Source of the DNA: Isochrysis galbana
Taxonomy: Eukaryota > Haptophyta > Isochrysidales > Isochrysidaceae
DNA length: 64,000 nt
NCBI GenBank assembly: GCA_018136815.1
Contig: CM030933.1
Span: 5,410,282-5,474,281 of the forward strand
Reading direction: 5' to 3'
This document shows, one piece after another, positions 29,907 to 39,510 of the stretch. A model generated the notes under the pieces. The model was given only the letters and a program-made list of their open reading frames with translations. It ran no database searches and was not told the DNA's origin. Every line of letters starts with the position of its first letter. The stretch's first letter is position 1. The position numbers and the translations under genes were made by a program.

Positions 29907-31455
29907 TCGTTTGCCTTCATTTGGTACCCCTCGTTTCCAAATACGCGATGCACCGGTACCAAAAAAATCTTCTAGTATTTGAGCAAAGGCACCCACCTCA
30001 CAGTGCTCAACCATGTCTACAAATGGAATGGTGGCTGATGATGTAATACGCAAGCGATTGCAATGGATCATAAGTAAGATGGACGAGAACTTTAAAAAAT
30101 TCATCACACCTCTCTTTCCGCCATATGGCACTTATAAATCTGCCATGCAGGTTATGGCGGAAGCATTGGACAGCATCAGTCCGCCGCCGCCGGTTGGGGT
30201 CAACCCGGGGGGGAGCAACAACTCCCTGAGGAGGCTGCTTGAGTCGAACCCAAATTTGTGGACGTACACTTTCGAATGTAAGTACAACACGCTCCCAGCC
30301 TTCTGGAAGCAAGCACTCGAAAACTTTAGACGGATTAGGCTACGCAGGGAAACTAACACGCGGGAAGACCATCTATTAGTAACGGCGAGAATCGGTTTCT
30401 TTCAAAGGCTTAAGAGGCAACGGGAGAAGAGGGGGCTACACGCCCCGAGCAATAAACATTTAAAAAAGATAATAAGCTCTCTTTACACGGTGGATAAAGA
30501 CTTCAACCTCGAAACGTCGGAGAACCTCTCGCAGGCGGCGAGAGAATTGGATATACGACACATCACTTAAGATGGATAGAAGTTTTACTAGCAGGAAAAT
30601 TGGCAGAGATCAAAGCAGGATCACACGGACTCTAAGGAAGGTATCCCGACCAAAGTAAAAACACAAGAGAAGCCACAGTCTCCCGCCCCCTTCTCTCCGG
30701 CTCCTGGCCGAAGCAGCGCGCACGGCCTCCCCGGAACCGGCTTCTCCGCTAAAGAGGGAACTGGGGAAGGGGAAGGGGGTCGATAAGGGTTAGGGTTGGG
30801 TAGTAGGGAGGGTCACTAGCACGCTGCCTCACGCCGCACATGTAGCGGGGATTTTCAAGAAGATTTTTTTTTACACTTTCGAATGTAAGTCCTTATTCAG
30901 TTCATTCGATTTCAAGCACAATACGAACATTAAAGACACCTTACATGCCATTTGCGAGGCTGATAAATCATTCACACTGGTTTATATGATACACACTCTC
31001 TTGAGCAATAAATTCACTGTGAAAACAATCATCAATATGAGTCGTGATGATCTGTTTCGTACAATGAAAACTTATGTCAATTCGGAATTAACTCCCCACC
31101 TCCAAGAATTGCTAAAAGGTGTCGATTCGGGTTCAGCTCCCCACGTAAAGATTGAAAACAAAAGGCCGCTTATCGGTTCGGGTTCAGCTCCCGTAAAGAT
31201 TGAACCCACAAGGCCCAGCAACATCAAATACAAAAAAGCTCGGTCCCAGGACACCGGGTCGAGCTCACCATGAGTGCGCTCCTGCCGAGCGAGTCCACCG
31301 CGGCAAGGGGGGCGTACATCTCATGCGAGAGCGTCTCCACGGGGTGCTCCTCAAGCAGCGCCATCACGCGCGCGATTGGTATCCCCGCTGACAGGCGATG
31401 CATGGTTACTAACTAGTGCGTGCCCGCGTGCCCCCCCCCTCGATGAAAAGAAAGC
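29907..31455 (+). pseudogene. Dispersed ORF repeat, copy 1, broken by a LINE insertion
   Basis: Similar in DNA and protein to the inverse of 43140-44035. Here the frame starts at 30013 (MSTNGMVADDVIRKRLQWI...) and is cut after TFEC at about 30283. It resumes after the insertion at 30890 and ends near 31273. Without the insertion it would encode a protein like the 195-aa one at 43328-43915. Shared flanks reach from GGTACCCCTCG at 29920 to CTCGATGAAAAGAAA at about 31453, so the repeat unit is larger than its ORF. The product is unknown. Confidence 0.75.
30284..30871 (+). mobile_element. 5'-truncated LINE-like insertion with 19-bp target duplication
   Basis: TACACTTTCGAATGTAAGT stands on both sides (30265-30283 and 30872-30890) but only once in the uninterrupted copy near 43650. 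The 588-bp insert opens in a frame LPAFWKQALENFRRIRLRR... that ends at 30570. About 300 bp of 3' UTR follow, then GATTTTTTTTT. A truncated C-terminal ORF plus 3' UTR plus a long target duplication is the signature of target-primed LINE insertion. The tail is T-rich rather than A-rich, and two TTAGGG-like units occur at about 30789-30800. No catalytic domain is present, so the clade is open. Confidence 0.8.
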
Positions 31456-31480
31456 GCGCACTTCCAGCGGCCTCCTCGTC

Positions 31481-32354
31481 TAGGCCCAGGCCAGAATATT
31501 TAAAGATTTTTCTACATATTTGGGCAGATTTTTGGCCTTACAATCTGCGACATATTTGGGTGCCCAAATTGCCCTCCCCCAACATATTTACGGTTATAGA
31601 CCATCTGTACTACATATTTGGGCACATATTTCATGCTATTCAGCTATTTATATTCATATTGCATATTGCACTCTGCCACGCAAGTGATTTTGGCGCGAGG
31701 CATCTCTTGTGGCGCGAGACGCGGCGGAGGCGCGAGGCGCGCAGCGTAGCAGTGCAAAGCAAGCCGACAACTGGAGACCTATAAAAGAACGCTTTTTAAG
31801 TGAATATTTCGGACGATCAATCAAGCGATCAACCCGGTGTCGTGCTCGCTCTCCGCTCTCTCACTCCTCACTCCCCGCCCTCCCCCTCTTTCTCTACTCA
31901 CGAACCACATGGCCATGAACGGCGAGTGCACCGAGCGCAACGACAACGATCCCATCGCCATCGCGCGCTTCGACGCAAGCAACGAGTGCGAGTCCTCAGT
32001 GCCCTCAGTCAGAGCTCGACGACTACGCCGACGACTACGCCGACGACTTCAAGGTTGGCGACAAGATCGTGCACACACACTTGGGCTCAGGCGTCATCTT
32101 CGCCCTCGGCGCCGGCACCCTTTTCGGCGAGCTTTACGCATGCATTGATTGCACACTCTGCCCCTAGACCCTCTCCTAGGTTATTGATTGGTATTTTGTA
32201 TTTTGTGTTTGCAAGTTTTTTTATCAACATATCTACATATTTGCCGCATATTTGGGCACCTATTTGGATGCCTTGCTACAGATCTCTACATATTTTCTAC
32301 ATATAAATGCTACATATTTGGGTTGGCCAAACTACATATTCTGGCCTGGGCCTA
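31481..32354. mobile_element. hAT-like TIR element, 19-bp TIRs, 8-bp target duplication
   Basis: The left end TAGGCCCAGGCCAGAATAT (31481-31499) is the inverse of the right end (32336-32354). TCCTCGTC flanks both sides (31473-31480 and 32355-32362). Eight-bp duplications are typical of hAT-type insertion. The 874-bp interior has CATATTTGGG-rich sub-terminal repeats at both ends and a small ORF in the middle, but no transposase. A non-autonomous element is the simplest reading. Confidence 0.8.
31909..32167 (+). pseudogene. Small frameshifted ORF inside the hAT-like element (Tudor/CarD-like motif)
   Basis: The plus frame from ATG 31909 (MAMNGECTERNDNDPIAIARFDA) breaks near 32000. The neighbouring frame then reads a (DDYA)2-DDF acidic run, KVGDKIVHTHLGSGVIFALG and a Cys tail to the stop at 32165-32167. 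V-G-D-x-V-x-H-x-x-x-G-x-G-x-V is the pattern of small Tudor-like modules seen in CarD or UvrD-type proteins. Whether a sequence error, a splice or a true frameshift joins the two halves cannot be told here. Confidence 0.35.
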
Positions 32355-32362
32355 TCCTCGTC

Positions 32363-32619
32363 ACGCATGACGTGGCCGCCGCGCAGCCGCGTGGTCGCCG
32401 GCGGGCCTTTGCAGAACCACTGCTTCTCACACTTGTCTTGAAAGGATCGTCTTCAATGAGTGCATTGGATGTATACCGCATACCGCACTCCTCGTGTGTC
32501 AGCTTGAACTTCTTTTCGATGTCGTAAAAGAAAGCTCCTCCCCCCGAAGACAACCCGGTAGTCTTTAATTTAAGACTACGGGTTTGCGCAACCGTGCGAC
32601 CTACCCTTGACCCCCCACC
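32363..32619. other. No gene seen
   Basis: Short spacer between the hAT-like element and repeat family C. Nothing recognisable is present. Confidence 0.45.
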
Positions 32620-32985
32620 CTGCTCGCGGGAGCTCTAGGCTCTGCATGGCCACCATCTCCAGGCCATTCTTCGGCCGATCGCGCGCGATCGGACGTCGCG
32701 GAAGCTCCGCGTTTCTAATAGTGATGCGCCCCACATTCACCATTCTGATTCCCTTCCGTGAGCTCCCGCCTCAATCTCCCAAAATAGACCGCCACGCGCG
32801 GGGGAAGGGAGGGGGGAGAGGGGGGTCACTCACCGACGCCATTGCCCTTCGTGGGGCGGGAGGGGGTCGTTCGGAGGGGGGAGGGAGTTGCCGGGGCAGG
32901 TAGGGGGGAACCCTGAGGAATCCTTGGACACCCAGGGGAGGTGGAAAATAGTGGTTATAATGAGTGAGTGACCGGGCTAGCTAGT
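32620..32985 (-). repeat. Dispersed repeat family C, copy 2
   Basis: Inverse of 10605-10930: the GAAGCTCCGCG, CAAAATAGACC and GTGAGTGACCGG blocks occur in mirrored order. Confidence 0.75.
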
Positions 32986-33059
32986 TGGGTGTATTGGGAA
33001 CTTTCTCCCGAAAAAAATCCTTAAATTTCCTCAATTCTGAGATGGTCATTTTTTCACCC

Positions 33060-33440
33060 CTTATAAGAAACACTGTTTGACCGCCCTACTGATGACGACG
33101 CGCATGCGGCAGGCCTCCAGCTGCCCTCTGCCGGCCCCCGGAGGCTCCTGGAGGCCAGCTCAGGGGGCAAAGGAGGCTGGGGCTGGGCCCTGCCCTCCCC
33201 TGCCGCCTCTCCCTCGCTGGCGCTCCTGAGCCTCTGGGCCCCCCACGCTGCACGCTGCACCTGTCTGCCTGTCGACCAGCAGGGGAGGGGGGGTTGGAGC
33301 GATGGGCTGGCCACGATGGGCCAGGACGAGCGAACCAGGCGAGCCTTTGGGGAAGAGAGTGGGTCAGCAGGGCAGTCCCTTCCTGGCAAGCCATCAGGCA
33401 TGCCAGGAGGATGGGTGGTTCCTCCTCCACGGCAGGATCC
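33060..33440 (-). repeat. Isolated GTTTGACCGCCCTAC end followed by dispersed repeat family A', copy 1
   Basis: 33076-33090 is one TIR of the 7006-8695 family without a partner. 33105-33435 matches the inverse of 42415-42740 (CCCTGAGCTGGCCTCC, CTGTCTGCCTGTCGACC, GGCTTGCCAGGA blocks). It is distantly related to family A. Confidence 0.75.
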
Positions 33441-33443
33441 ATT

Positions 33444-33815
33444 ATGGGCGAACCAAGTAAAAACTTAGTTGCAATCAGCAACAATCACCACAAATGCTTC
33501 CTCGCTTTGCTGGCAGCGGGGGCGTCGCTCGAGCCGACGGTCAGCGTGATGGGGCTCATGGTTGCGTGCGAAAATGACAACACGGAGGTCACCCTCGCTC
33601 TCATCTAGTCGGGAGTTGCGCTCGGGGACGGGTTGGCGTCGGCCTGCCTGCAGGGCGGCGAGGCTTGCTTCCGCGTGCTGCTCGACGCGAATGCGCCACT
33701 CGACCACCGCACGGAAGACGGCTCCACCGCCTTGATGTTGGCGTGCGAGCATTCCCCCCCACTTCGCCTTGGAGCCGATCGCGCGCGGGGCGGAGCTCGA
33801 CGCCCAAGATGGTAG
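33444..33815 (+). pseudogene. Ankyrin-repeat gene remnant
   Basis: The frame from 33444 reads HHKCFLALLAAGASLEP, then MGLMVACENDNTEVTLALI, and meets a TAG at 33606. In the same frame it continues ...CFRVLLDANAPLDHRTEDGSTALMLACE. The repeat then resumes in another frame (IARGAELDAQDG) after a C homopolymer near 33757. These are three ankyrin-type helices-plus-loop units (LLxxGA, GSTALMLACE). One internal stop and one frameshift make a decayed fragment likely. It has no visible promoter or upstream exons. Confidence 0.65.
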
Positions 33816-34272
33816 CCCCCCCCCCTTCCCTTTCCCCCCCCCCTTCCCCCCCGCTGTGGTCCTCCGCCGCGCAGCGCTGCGGGGGGGGGGAAAGCGCCGG
33901 CCGACGAGCAGCGGATTTCGGCACACAGCGCCCCTTTCATCAGCAGACTGCCCAGCGCCTTCTCGCTCTCTCTCGCTCTCTCTCCTCTCCCCCTTCTTCA
34001 CTTTCCTGTCCCTCTCTCCCCGCTTCTCCTCCTCTTCTCTCCTCCTCATCCTGTTCCTCATCTCTCTGAAATGTACTCTACTCTTCTCTAAAGAGAAGGA
34101 CGGGGGAGGGAGACCAGACCAAAACCGGAAGAGAACTCTTCCTACTCTCTCCTTTCATCAAGAAGTGGCAAAACCGTCCGTCCGTCCTCCGCTCGACTTC
34201 TCTTTCTCCCCGCCACCGCACACTTGTCTTCCGGGGGGGGGGGCTTCTTTTTCTTCCTTTAGGGAGACCAAT

Positions 34273-34342
<70 letters not shown>

Positions 34343-34506
34343 CTCAGTCTCTCCTCTCTCTCTCTACTCTCTCTCTCAATCTCTTTCTCTCTTCTCTCTC
34401 TCTCTCTTCTCTCTCTCTTCCCCCCCCCCCCCTCGGTCGCTCCTTCCCTCCCTCCCTCTCCCCCTCCCCCGCTTCCCTCGCTCGCCCTCTACGTCCCCCA
34501 CTCAAC
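33816..34506. repeat. Pyrimidine-rich 5' flank with a long (CT)n tract
   Basis: An almost pure CT/CTCC microsatellite runs about 34276-34430, preceded by TCTCTCG and C/G runs. The very long open frame across it (Ser/Leu/Pro) is a composition artefact upstream of the ATG at 34507. Confidence 0.8.
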
Positions 34507-35376
34507 ATGCTAGCTCCTCTCTGGCTCTGCGGCCTCGCGCTCGTCCCCTCTCCCCTCGCCCCGCGCCTGCTCCCCAGCCAGCCTCCACTGTCGCCGCCAC
34601 TGCTCGCAAGCGCGCCGCCACCTGAACACCCCTCCCACCCGCTCGACTGGAAGCTGCTCCTCGTCGCCTTGCCGCTCGCCGCGTGCGCTGGCATGTCCGT
34701 CGCAATTCCCGCCTCTCTCGCCATCGGCGCAGCCGGACATCCACATGCCGAGCCCACTGCGGACATGCTTCCGTCAGCAATCATTCTCGTCTCGCTGCTC
34801 GTCAGCCTTGCCCTCGCCGAGGACGCTGGACTGCTCGTTGGGCGCTCCTGGATCACGCCACACAAGCAGCATAGTGTTCAGCATCCGGGTTTCATGATGC
34901 AGCCGGCTTGGGATGGCGGAGATCAAGCTTGTATCATGATCGCCGAGACCCATGGTCCAGAGGGGTATGCGTGTGCTCTCCTTGCAATTGCTGAGTGTCT
35001 CTGCTCTGAGGCCACTGCCATCATAACCCTTCCTGCCCTTACCTACCCTTTGTGGTTGCCCGTGCGCAGGTTCACATGGTACTCTTGCAGCACCCCATCT
35101 ACTGACCCAAATATGACCTGCGAAAAGGACACCGGCTTTGATGTCAATGAGTGGATCTGCCGCGTACCAAATCACCCATGAGATTTTTCAGCACATGTTG
35201 AAGACTTTTCTCCATCGCATACTCACGATTCACGCATGGGTAGGTTCTTTGTGTTGCACGCCATATCAATCGCATGCCAGCATGGGAAGTACCTCAACGT
35301 CGCCGTCTCGGCAGCGGGCTCAAGTGGCGAGATGCTCCATTTGTTCAACAAAGCACACAGATCACTTTCATTGTGA
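34507..35376 (+). CDS. Small secreted or membrane Cys-containing protein, three exons, function unknown
   Basis: Model: join(34507..34964,35070..35163,35281..35376), 215 aa. Both introns are GT-AG and the joins keep frame: EG-FTWYSC across intron 1, ICR-HGKYLNV across intron 2. There are hydrophobic segments at the N-terminus (APLWLCGLAL), at about 58-75 and at about 95-110 (AIILVSLLVSLALAED). The last resembles a signal peptide, so a start at the inner Met just before it is an alternative. The C-terminal ~100 residues have a Trp/Cys-rich pattern (FTWYSC, NMTC, NEWICR). No family was recognised. The (CT)n tract just upstream resembles the leaders of other genes here. Confidence 0.5.
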
Positions 35377-35843
35377 GAGTAATGGCGTCGTTGCAAGAAT
35401 ATCGTCAGCTTCTTGGCGAGCGCCACAACCTTGGAGTTCAACATGCTCCGGAACAGCTTGGTAGCAGCCGGCCAAGAATGGGCGGGAGATGGGTTGTTGT
35501 GATGCGACGCATAGTAGATCGTCTAGGCGAGAGATGGGTTGTGGTGATGCGACGCATAGTAGATCGTCCAACAAGCTACAAACACGCTCCAGCAGCAAAC
35601 TAGCCCGGTCATTCGCACTCATTGCTAACCCGCCTACTTCCCGTGTCGTGATAGTACCGGACTAGTGGAAGTAGTGATACGAACGCTCAGTTATTTTTTT
35701 ATTATGCGATACCGTTATATCGACCTCTATTCCAAAGCTGAAACTGAGGCAGATGCTACTTGTGGTCGGCGCATGCTGTGTTGAAAACATTGACATAAGA
35801 AAAAAACAGCCCTGGGACGAGCTCTTCCAACATCGCTCAATGG
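35377..35843. repeat. 45-bp tandem duplication and repeat family G, copy 2
   Basis: GATGGGTTGT-GTGATGCGACGCATAGTAGATCGTC occurs twice in tandem (about 35489 and 35534, period 45). 35650-35712 matches family G at 15065-15145. No gene is seen. Confidence 0.7.
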
Positions 35844-36878
35844 TCACCTCAATACCTTAGCGCAACGATCCATCCCCCGTAGTCCATCGCGTCTGCTCAT
35901 AAAGTGCGCATTAAGCACCTGCACTGGCGGCAGGGCTCCGGATGTGTATTGCAGTTCGGCAGTGTTTCCATGGAGATCTGGGTTAAAGTATACAGCAAAT
36001 TCAGACAACGCCGAGGCAGGTTTAGCCAAAAAATTACTGCACGAGAGGAGCAATGACTCCACGAGTGCATCTTCGCCCTTCTTGTAGTGATCGGTTACAT
36101 TTGGGTCTGCAAAGGCATTACGGCGAGTTCGTAGAGCATTATAGTGTACAAGGCGGTCTGAACTAATACGGTCCGCCTTCATCTGCTGCAGGAAGACAGG
36201 TGAATCTGTCGCCAAGTATATCAAGGCGTCGGGGTGTCGATCAAGATACTGTGATATGAGGGCAGAGTACTCTGACGGCTGAATAATTCTTCCAGCGATG
36301 GCATTGAGCTTATCGGTCCCGCGCATGTGTATTCCTAACAACGGCTTGGACACTCCCTGCGCGAGGATGCGCTCCCTGTAAAATGCACGCGTCCGTTCGA
36401 GCACATGGGGCTTAATGGAGACGTGGCGCGCCAACGCCGCATCCGCTCGTGCTCGCATCATGCTGTGCCACCGGTCGTCATAGTGCCATGTTGGAGAGCG
36501 GAGGTACGAGTACATGCCGTGCGGATACGAGAAGATGGACGAATTTACGCAGTGGTGAAGGGCATAAAGCTGCTTGAAGTCGAGCTGGAAGGCGTGGGCA
36601 GAGCGCACCCATGCGGGCGGCGCTGTCGGCTCGAAAAAATACTCCCACACGTTGGGCCCGCTCATGCGGTCGAAGTACTTGTTGCGCTGGCCATCAGCGC
36701 ACCATTCGCCCATTTGCACGTACGAGGCCACGCGCCACTCGTCCGCCCAGATCATCTGGTTGAGCGCGTACAGGAGGAGTGCGAAGAAGCCTGCGCCGCC
36801 GTCCTTGGCCACCACGCGAAGAAGCGTCGCGCCCGCCGGAGGCCCTGCAAGCAGCGAGTCGGCGTGGCACGGCCTCAT
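35844..36878 (-). CDS. Fucosyltransferase-like glycosyltransferase (GT23/POFUT-type fold)
   Basis: 344 aa from the ATG at 36878. The key motif LGIHMRGTDK (about 181-190) is the GDP-fucose-binding signature of alpha-1,6 and protein-O-fucosyltransferases. It is followed by IYLATDSPVFL and by EDALVESLLLSCSNFLAKPASALSEFA, the third conserved block. N-terminal residues LNQMIWADEWRV and YFDRMSGPNVWEYFFEP match the donor-side region of algal relatives. These enzymes act in the ER or Golgi. No signal anchor is visible in this ORF, and the frame stays open above the ATG, so a missing upstream exon is plausible. An internal cytosolic form is less likely. The acceptor is unknown. Confidence 0.75.
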   Translation of the reverse strand: MRPCHADSLLAGPPAGATLLRVVAKDGGAGFFALLLYALNQMIWADEWRVASYVQMGEWCADGQRNKYFDRMSGPNVWEYFFEPTAPPAWVRSAHAFQLDFKQLYALHHCVNSSIFSYPHGMYSYLRSPTWHYDDRWHSMMRARADAALARHVSIKPHVLERTRAFYRERILAQGVSKPLLGIHMRGTDKLNAIAGRIIQPSEYSALISQYLDRHPDALIYLATDSPVFLQQMKADRISSDRLVHYNALRTRRNAFADPNVTDHYKKGEDALVESLLLSCSNFLAKPASALSEFAVYFNPDLHGNTAELQYTSGALPPVQVLNAHFMSRRDGLRGMDRCAKVLR

Positions 36879-37195
36879 CTGCCTCGCGCCACCCACCGCG
36901 CCGCCGCCCAGCTTGAGCCGGCCCCAGCGAACCCCCTCTCCCTCCCCTCCCCCGCCGACGAGCGAGCACCACTGCGCGCGCCAGCGAGGCCTCCTCCGAC
37001 CGCCACTTGTTTAACTCCTTACCGCCGGCCCGCAGCGCCAATTTTGGCGCTTCGGATTGGATCTTTTGCGAGGAGGAACTGCGTGTAAGAGACAAGTGAG
37101 AGGGCACGAGCGAACAGAAGGTGGAACATATTTTCTGGGTGTGTCGCCACCTCCCCCCCCCCCCCCCCCCCCCCGGCGCGCGCCGCGGGACAGCG
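36879..37195. repeat. Repeat shared (inverted) with 55090-55215, and poly-C run
   Basis: 37018-37135 (GCGCCAATTTTGGCGCTTCGGATT, then GTGTAAGAGACAAGTGAGAG) matches the inverse of 55090-55215. The core GCGCCAAAATTGGCG is palindromic. A C run follows at 37153-37174. Confidence 0.7.
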
Positions 37196-37648
37196 ATGCC
37201 CCTCGGTGTCGGTGTCCCTGGCATGATGGAGGAGGAGGAGGAGATGCCAGTGGACCCGGACGACGTGGATCGTCAACGTCTTCCCTCGGACGACAAGGCA
37301 GACTGCGCGCTCTTGTTCGTGGAGGAGGAGGACGACGACGACGAGCTGGCTGGCAGCGACGGGTGCGACTATGGCGCGGAGGGCGACAGCGGTGACGAGG
37401 GAGGAGGGCAGATGGTGGTGAGCGAGGCCGATGAGGAAGACGTGGAAGATGAGGCGGAGGTAGGGAACACCCCTGCCACAACTAACCTCCCACCTGCAGA
37501 GGAGGCGGACGACATGATCAAGGCCACGGTGATGCAGATGGAGAACTTGCAGGACGCGGACGTGGGGAAGCTGAAGAAGCCAGAGCTGCAGGCTTTTCCC
37601 TCATGCCACGCGCGGAAAGGTCGAGTGGGAGTGGGACCTGAGACCTGA
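37196..37648 (+). CDS. Acidic 150-aa ORF, probably part of a mobile element
   Basis: The frame from the ATG at 37196 is strongly acidic (EEEEEMPVDPDD, EEEDDDDELAG, SEADEEDVEDEAE). It ends with a short LKKPELQAF helix that weakly recalls a SAP-type motif. Downstream at about 37708-37820 another frame (NAERLKLASWILTRADAH...) could be a continuation. It is bounded by repeats on both sides (37018-37135 and 37830-37975, both found elsewhere), so I read it as a mobile-element ORF rather than a host gene. No family was recognised. Confidence 0.35.
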   Translation: MPLGVGVPGMMEEEEEMPVDPDDVDRQRLPSDDKADCALLFVEEEDDDDELAGSDGCDYGAEGDSGDEGGGQMVVSEADEEDVEDEAEVGNTPATTNLPPAEEADDMIKATVMQMENLQDADVGKLKKPELQAFPSCHARKGRVGVGPET

Positions 37649-37829
37649 GGCGGCCTGCCGCCAATGATGACGCCACTCGAGACGCCAACCAACAGCTGCT
37701 CACAAATGCTGAGCGCTTGAAGTTGGCATCATGGATCCTCACGCGCGCTGACGCCCATGATCCCCAGTCTCGGCATCAGATTTTTGTCAAGGTCCGCGAG
37801 ATGCTCACGGAGAGGCATTGAGGCACCGC

Positions 37830-37975
37830 TTCAACCGCCCCTAGTCGTGTACGGGGGGAGCCGCCTGATGGCGGGGGGGGGATGGGTCCGGGGAGTGGGG
37901 GTGTAGAAAGTTTCCTGCATTAAAGTAGTGGGTCCACGGCCGCATGTGCGGTAAGAATATTATGAGGTTTCAACG
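37830..37975 (+). repeat. Dispersed repeat family H, copy 1
   Basis: The GTACGGGGGGAGCCGCC, GGGGAGTGGGGGTGTAGAAAGT and GTGCGGTAAGAATATTA blocks recur in order at 42970-43105. Confidence 0.8.
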
Positions 37976-38193
37976 TTTCAACAACCGTCGACCCTCCGTC
38001 TCCACCTATTGTCTCCTCCCAGCTCATCTCGCTCGTCGCACTGGAGCATCGACTATTTTTATAACCACGAATGCACACGCACGACCGAGATGCTGCTGCA
38101 GGGTCTCGGGAGTCATGGCCATGCCCACGATCACAGCCGCAGTCGAGATGTCAAGATCACTTAGTAGTAAAACCACTTTCACGGCCACAGTCG

Positions 38194-39510
38194 TCAGCTC
38201 CCAGACGTTGGCGCGTTTATTGCACCATCGCCTTGTCTTGTGGCAGCAGCTGGTCTAGATCCCCTATTTGGGGGCGCAGGCAACGGCTTTCTATTTGGGG
38301 GTGCCGGCAATGGTTTCCTTGCGCCAGGCGGATTGGAGGCTGAAGTCGCCGCCGTTGGAGCATCACCCTTATCGGCAGGAGCCTTCCTCTTCAGCAGGGC
38401 TTTGGCACCCGGAGGTGGTTTGGGCAGAGGGAATCGTGTCCCACAAACCGCGCATGCACGAAGGGTGTGGGTGGAGAAGACCGCAAGGCAGACTGAACAA
38501 GTCCAGCCAATGTCAACATGCTTTCGGGTCAACGTGCACAGCCCGCGAGTTTCCAACTTACCTTGAGGTGGGGGTTGCAGAAACCTAAAGGTGGAGTGAC
38601 CGAGAGCAATGGTGGTCAGCGCGTCGACGCGGCGACGGTGATGAACACTTGCACTGGCAGCTCGCTGCCCGTGGGTGAAGCTCACCTCCTTGAGTACTGA
38701 TCCGGTAGGACAGCTGATATCAGATACACTGACAAGGCAGCCCGGTCTGATGCCGTGGCATGGAGATGGATACCACCAGTTAGGTGGGAGAGCTGTTGCA
38801 AGGTGAGTGATGGGGGCTGCGGTTCGAGTAGTATCGTGTCAATCAGCACCTGAACACGAGAGAAGAGAGCGCTGCGCAGATCAGAAATTCGCTAAGAAGA
38901 GGAGCTGGCATAGGCGTACTTGGCCTGATTGAAGATGCTCATACTTGCTAGTAGAGCAAAGATCTGGCAGTTTTGGCCAAGCGGAGGGCGCCTTGCGCAC
39001 ATCGAGTTTTTGGTTGGCGAAGCCTAGGTCGACGAGTCTCAAGTGCTCAGAGGGATCTTCGGCCGAAGCGTGCACCAAGAGGACACGTGGCTGGACCAGC
39101 GGCTGCTCCCGCCGAACTCGATGGATGCGGAGCGTTGCGAGTGAGAGTGCGGGTGACAGCAGCGAGCGGCTGCTCTCCGCTTGGCCGCGTGGAGGCAGAG
39201 GGTCGAGCGCCAAAAGCTCATCGATGCCGTGTGCAAGAGCTCTTCGCAGCAGATGTGGAGGCGCCGCGCCCGCTGCACTCCTACCCTCCTGTGGCCAGAG
39301 GACCCTCGCGCCCACCGGATGGGCTCCGACCACCAGCAGCTGGTTGGCGGATGAGAGCATCCAGAAGGCGTTGGCGAAGGTGAGCAGGTGCTCGAGCAGG
39401 CGGGGAAGCTCCTCGTCCGACCGTGCCGCCCACTCCACTGGATTCACGTCGATCACCACCGCGAGCACGCTCGGTGTGTCTGAGGAGCCCACCGAGCGCT
39501 GCGACGCCAT
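38194..39510 (-). CDS. GTF2H3: TFIIH subunit Tfb4/p34, three exons
   Basis: Model: complement(join(38194..38584,38686..38849,39001..39510)), 354 aa. Intron phases agree, with donors GTGCGC and GTGAGC and acceptors CAG and TAG. The N-terminal vWA-like domain begins SVLAVVIDVNPVEWAA, then LLEHLLTFANAFWMLSSANQ. The joins rebuild NQKLD-VLIDTILLE and the LTGGIHLHA, LPDQYSR blocks typical of p34. The C-terminal zinc finger is HVDIGWTCSVCLAVF followed by CAVCGTRF. Tfb4 binds p44/Ssl1 in the TFIIH core and serves transcription initiation and nucleotide excision repair in the nucleus. A Pro/Ala-rich tail after residue ~285, with a duplicated RKPLPAPPN unit, is an extension beyond the usual end. A tempting alternative exon near 38930 (MSIFNQAKYA) does not keep phase. 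Confidence 0.9.

Noticed and set aside
30785-30802. Telomere-like (TTAGGG)2 as an interstitial telomere
   Set aside because: Only two units, inside a LINE 3' UTR; too short to call a telomeric tract.
33769-34506. Long open frame leading into the 34.5-kb gene
   Set aside because: The first ~245 codons are the (CT)n tract; the frame is kept open by composition. Only the part from the ATG at 34507 is used.
38905-38945. Extra Tfb4 exon reading MSIFNQAKYA
   Set aside because: It resembles the family's M-N-x-I-F-x-AQK block, but no acceptor/donor pair keeps phase, while the direct join 39001 to 38849 rebuilds the block correctly.
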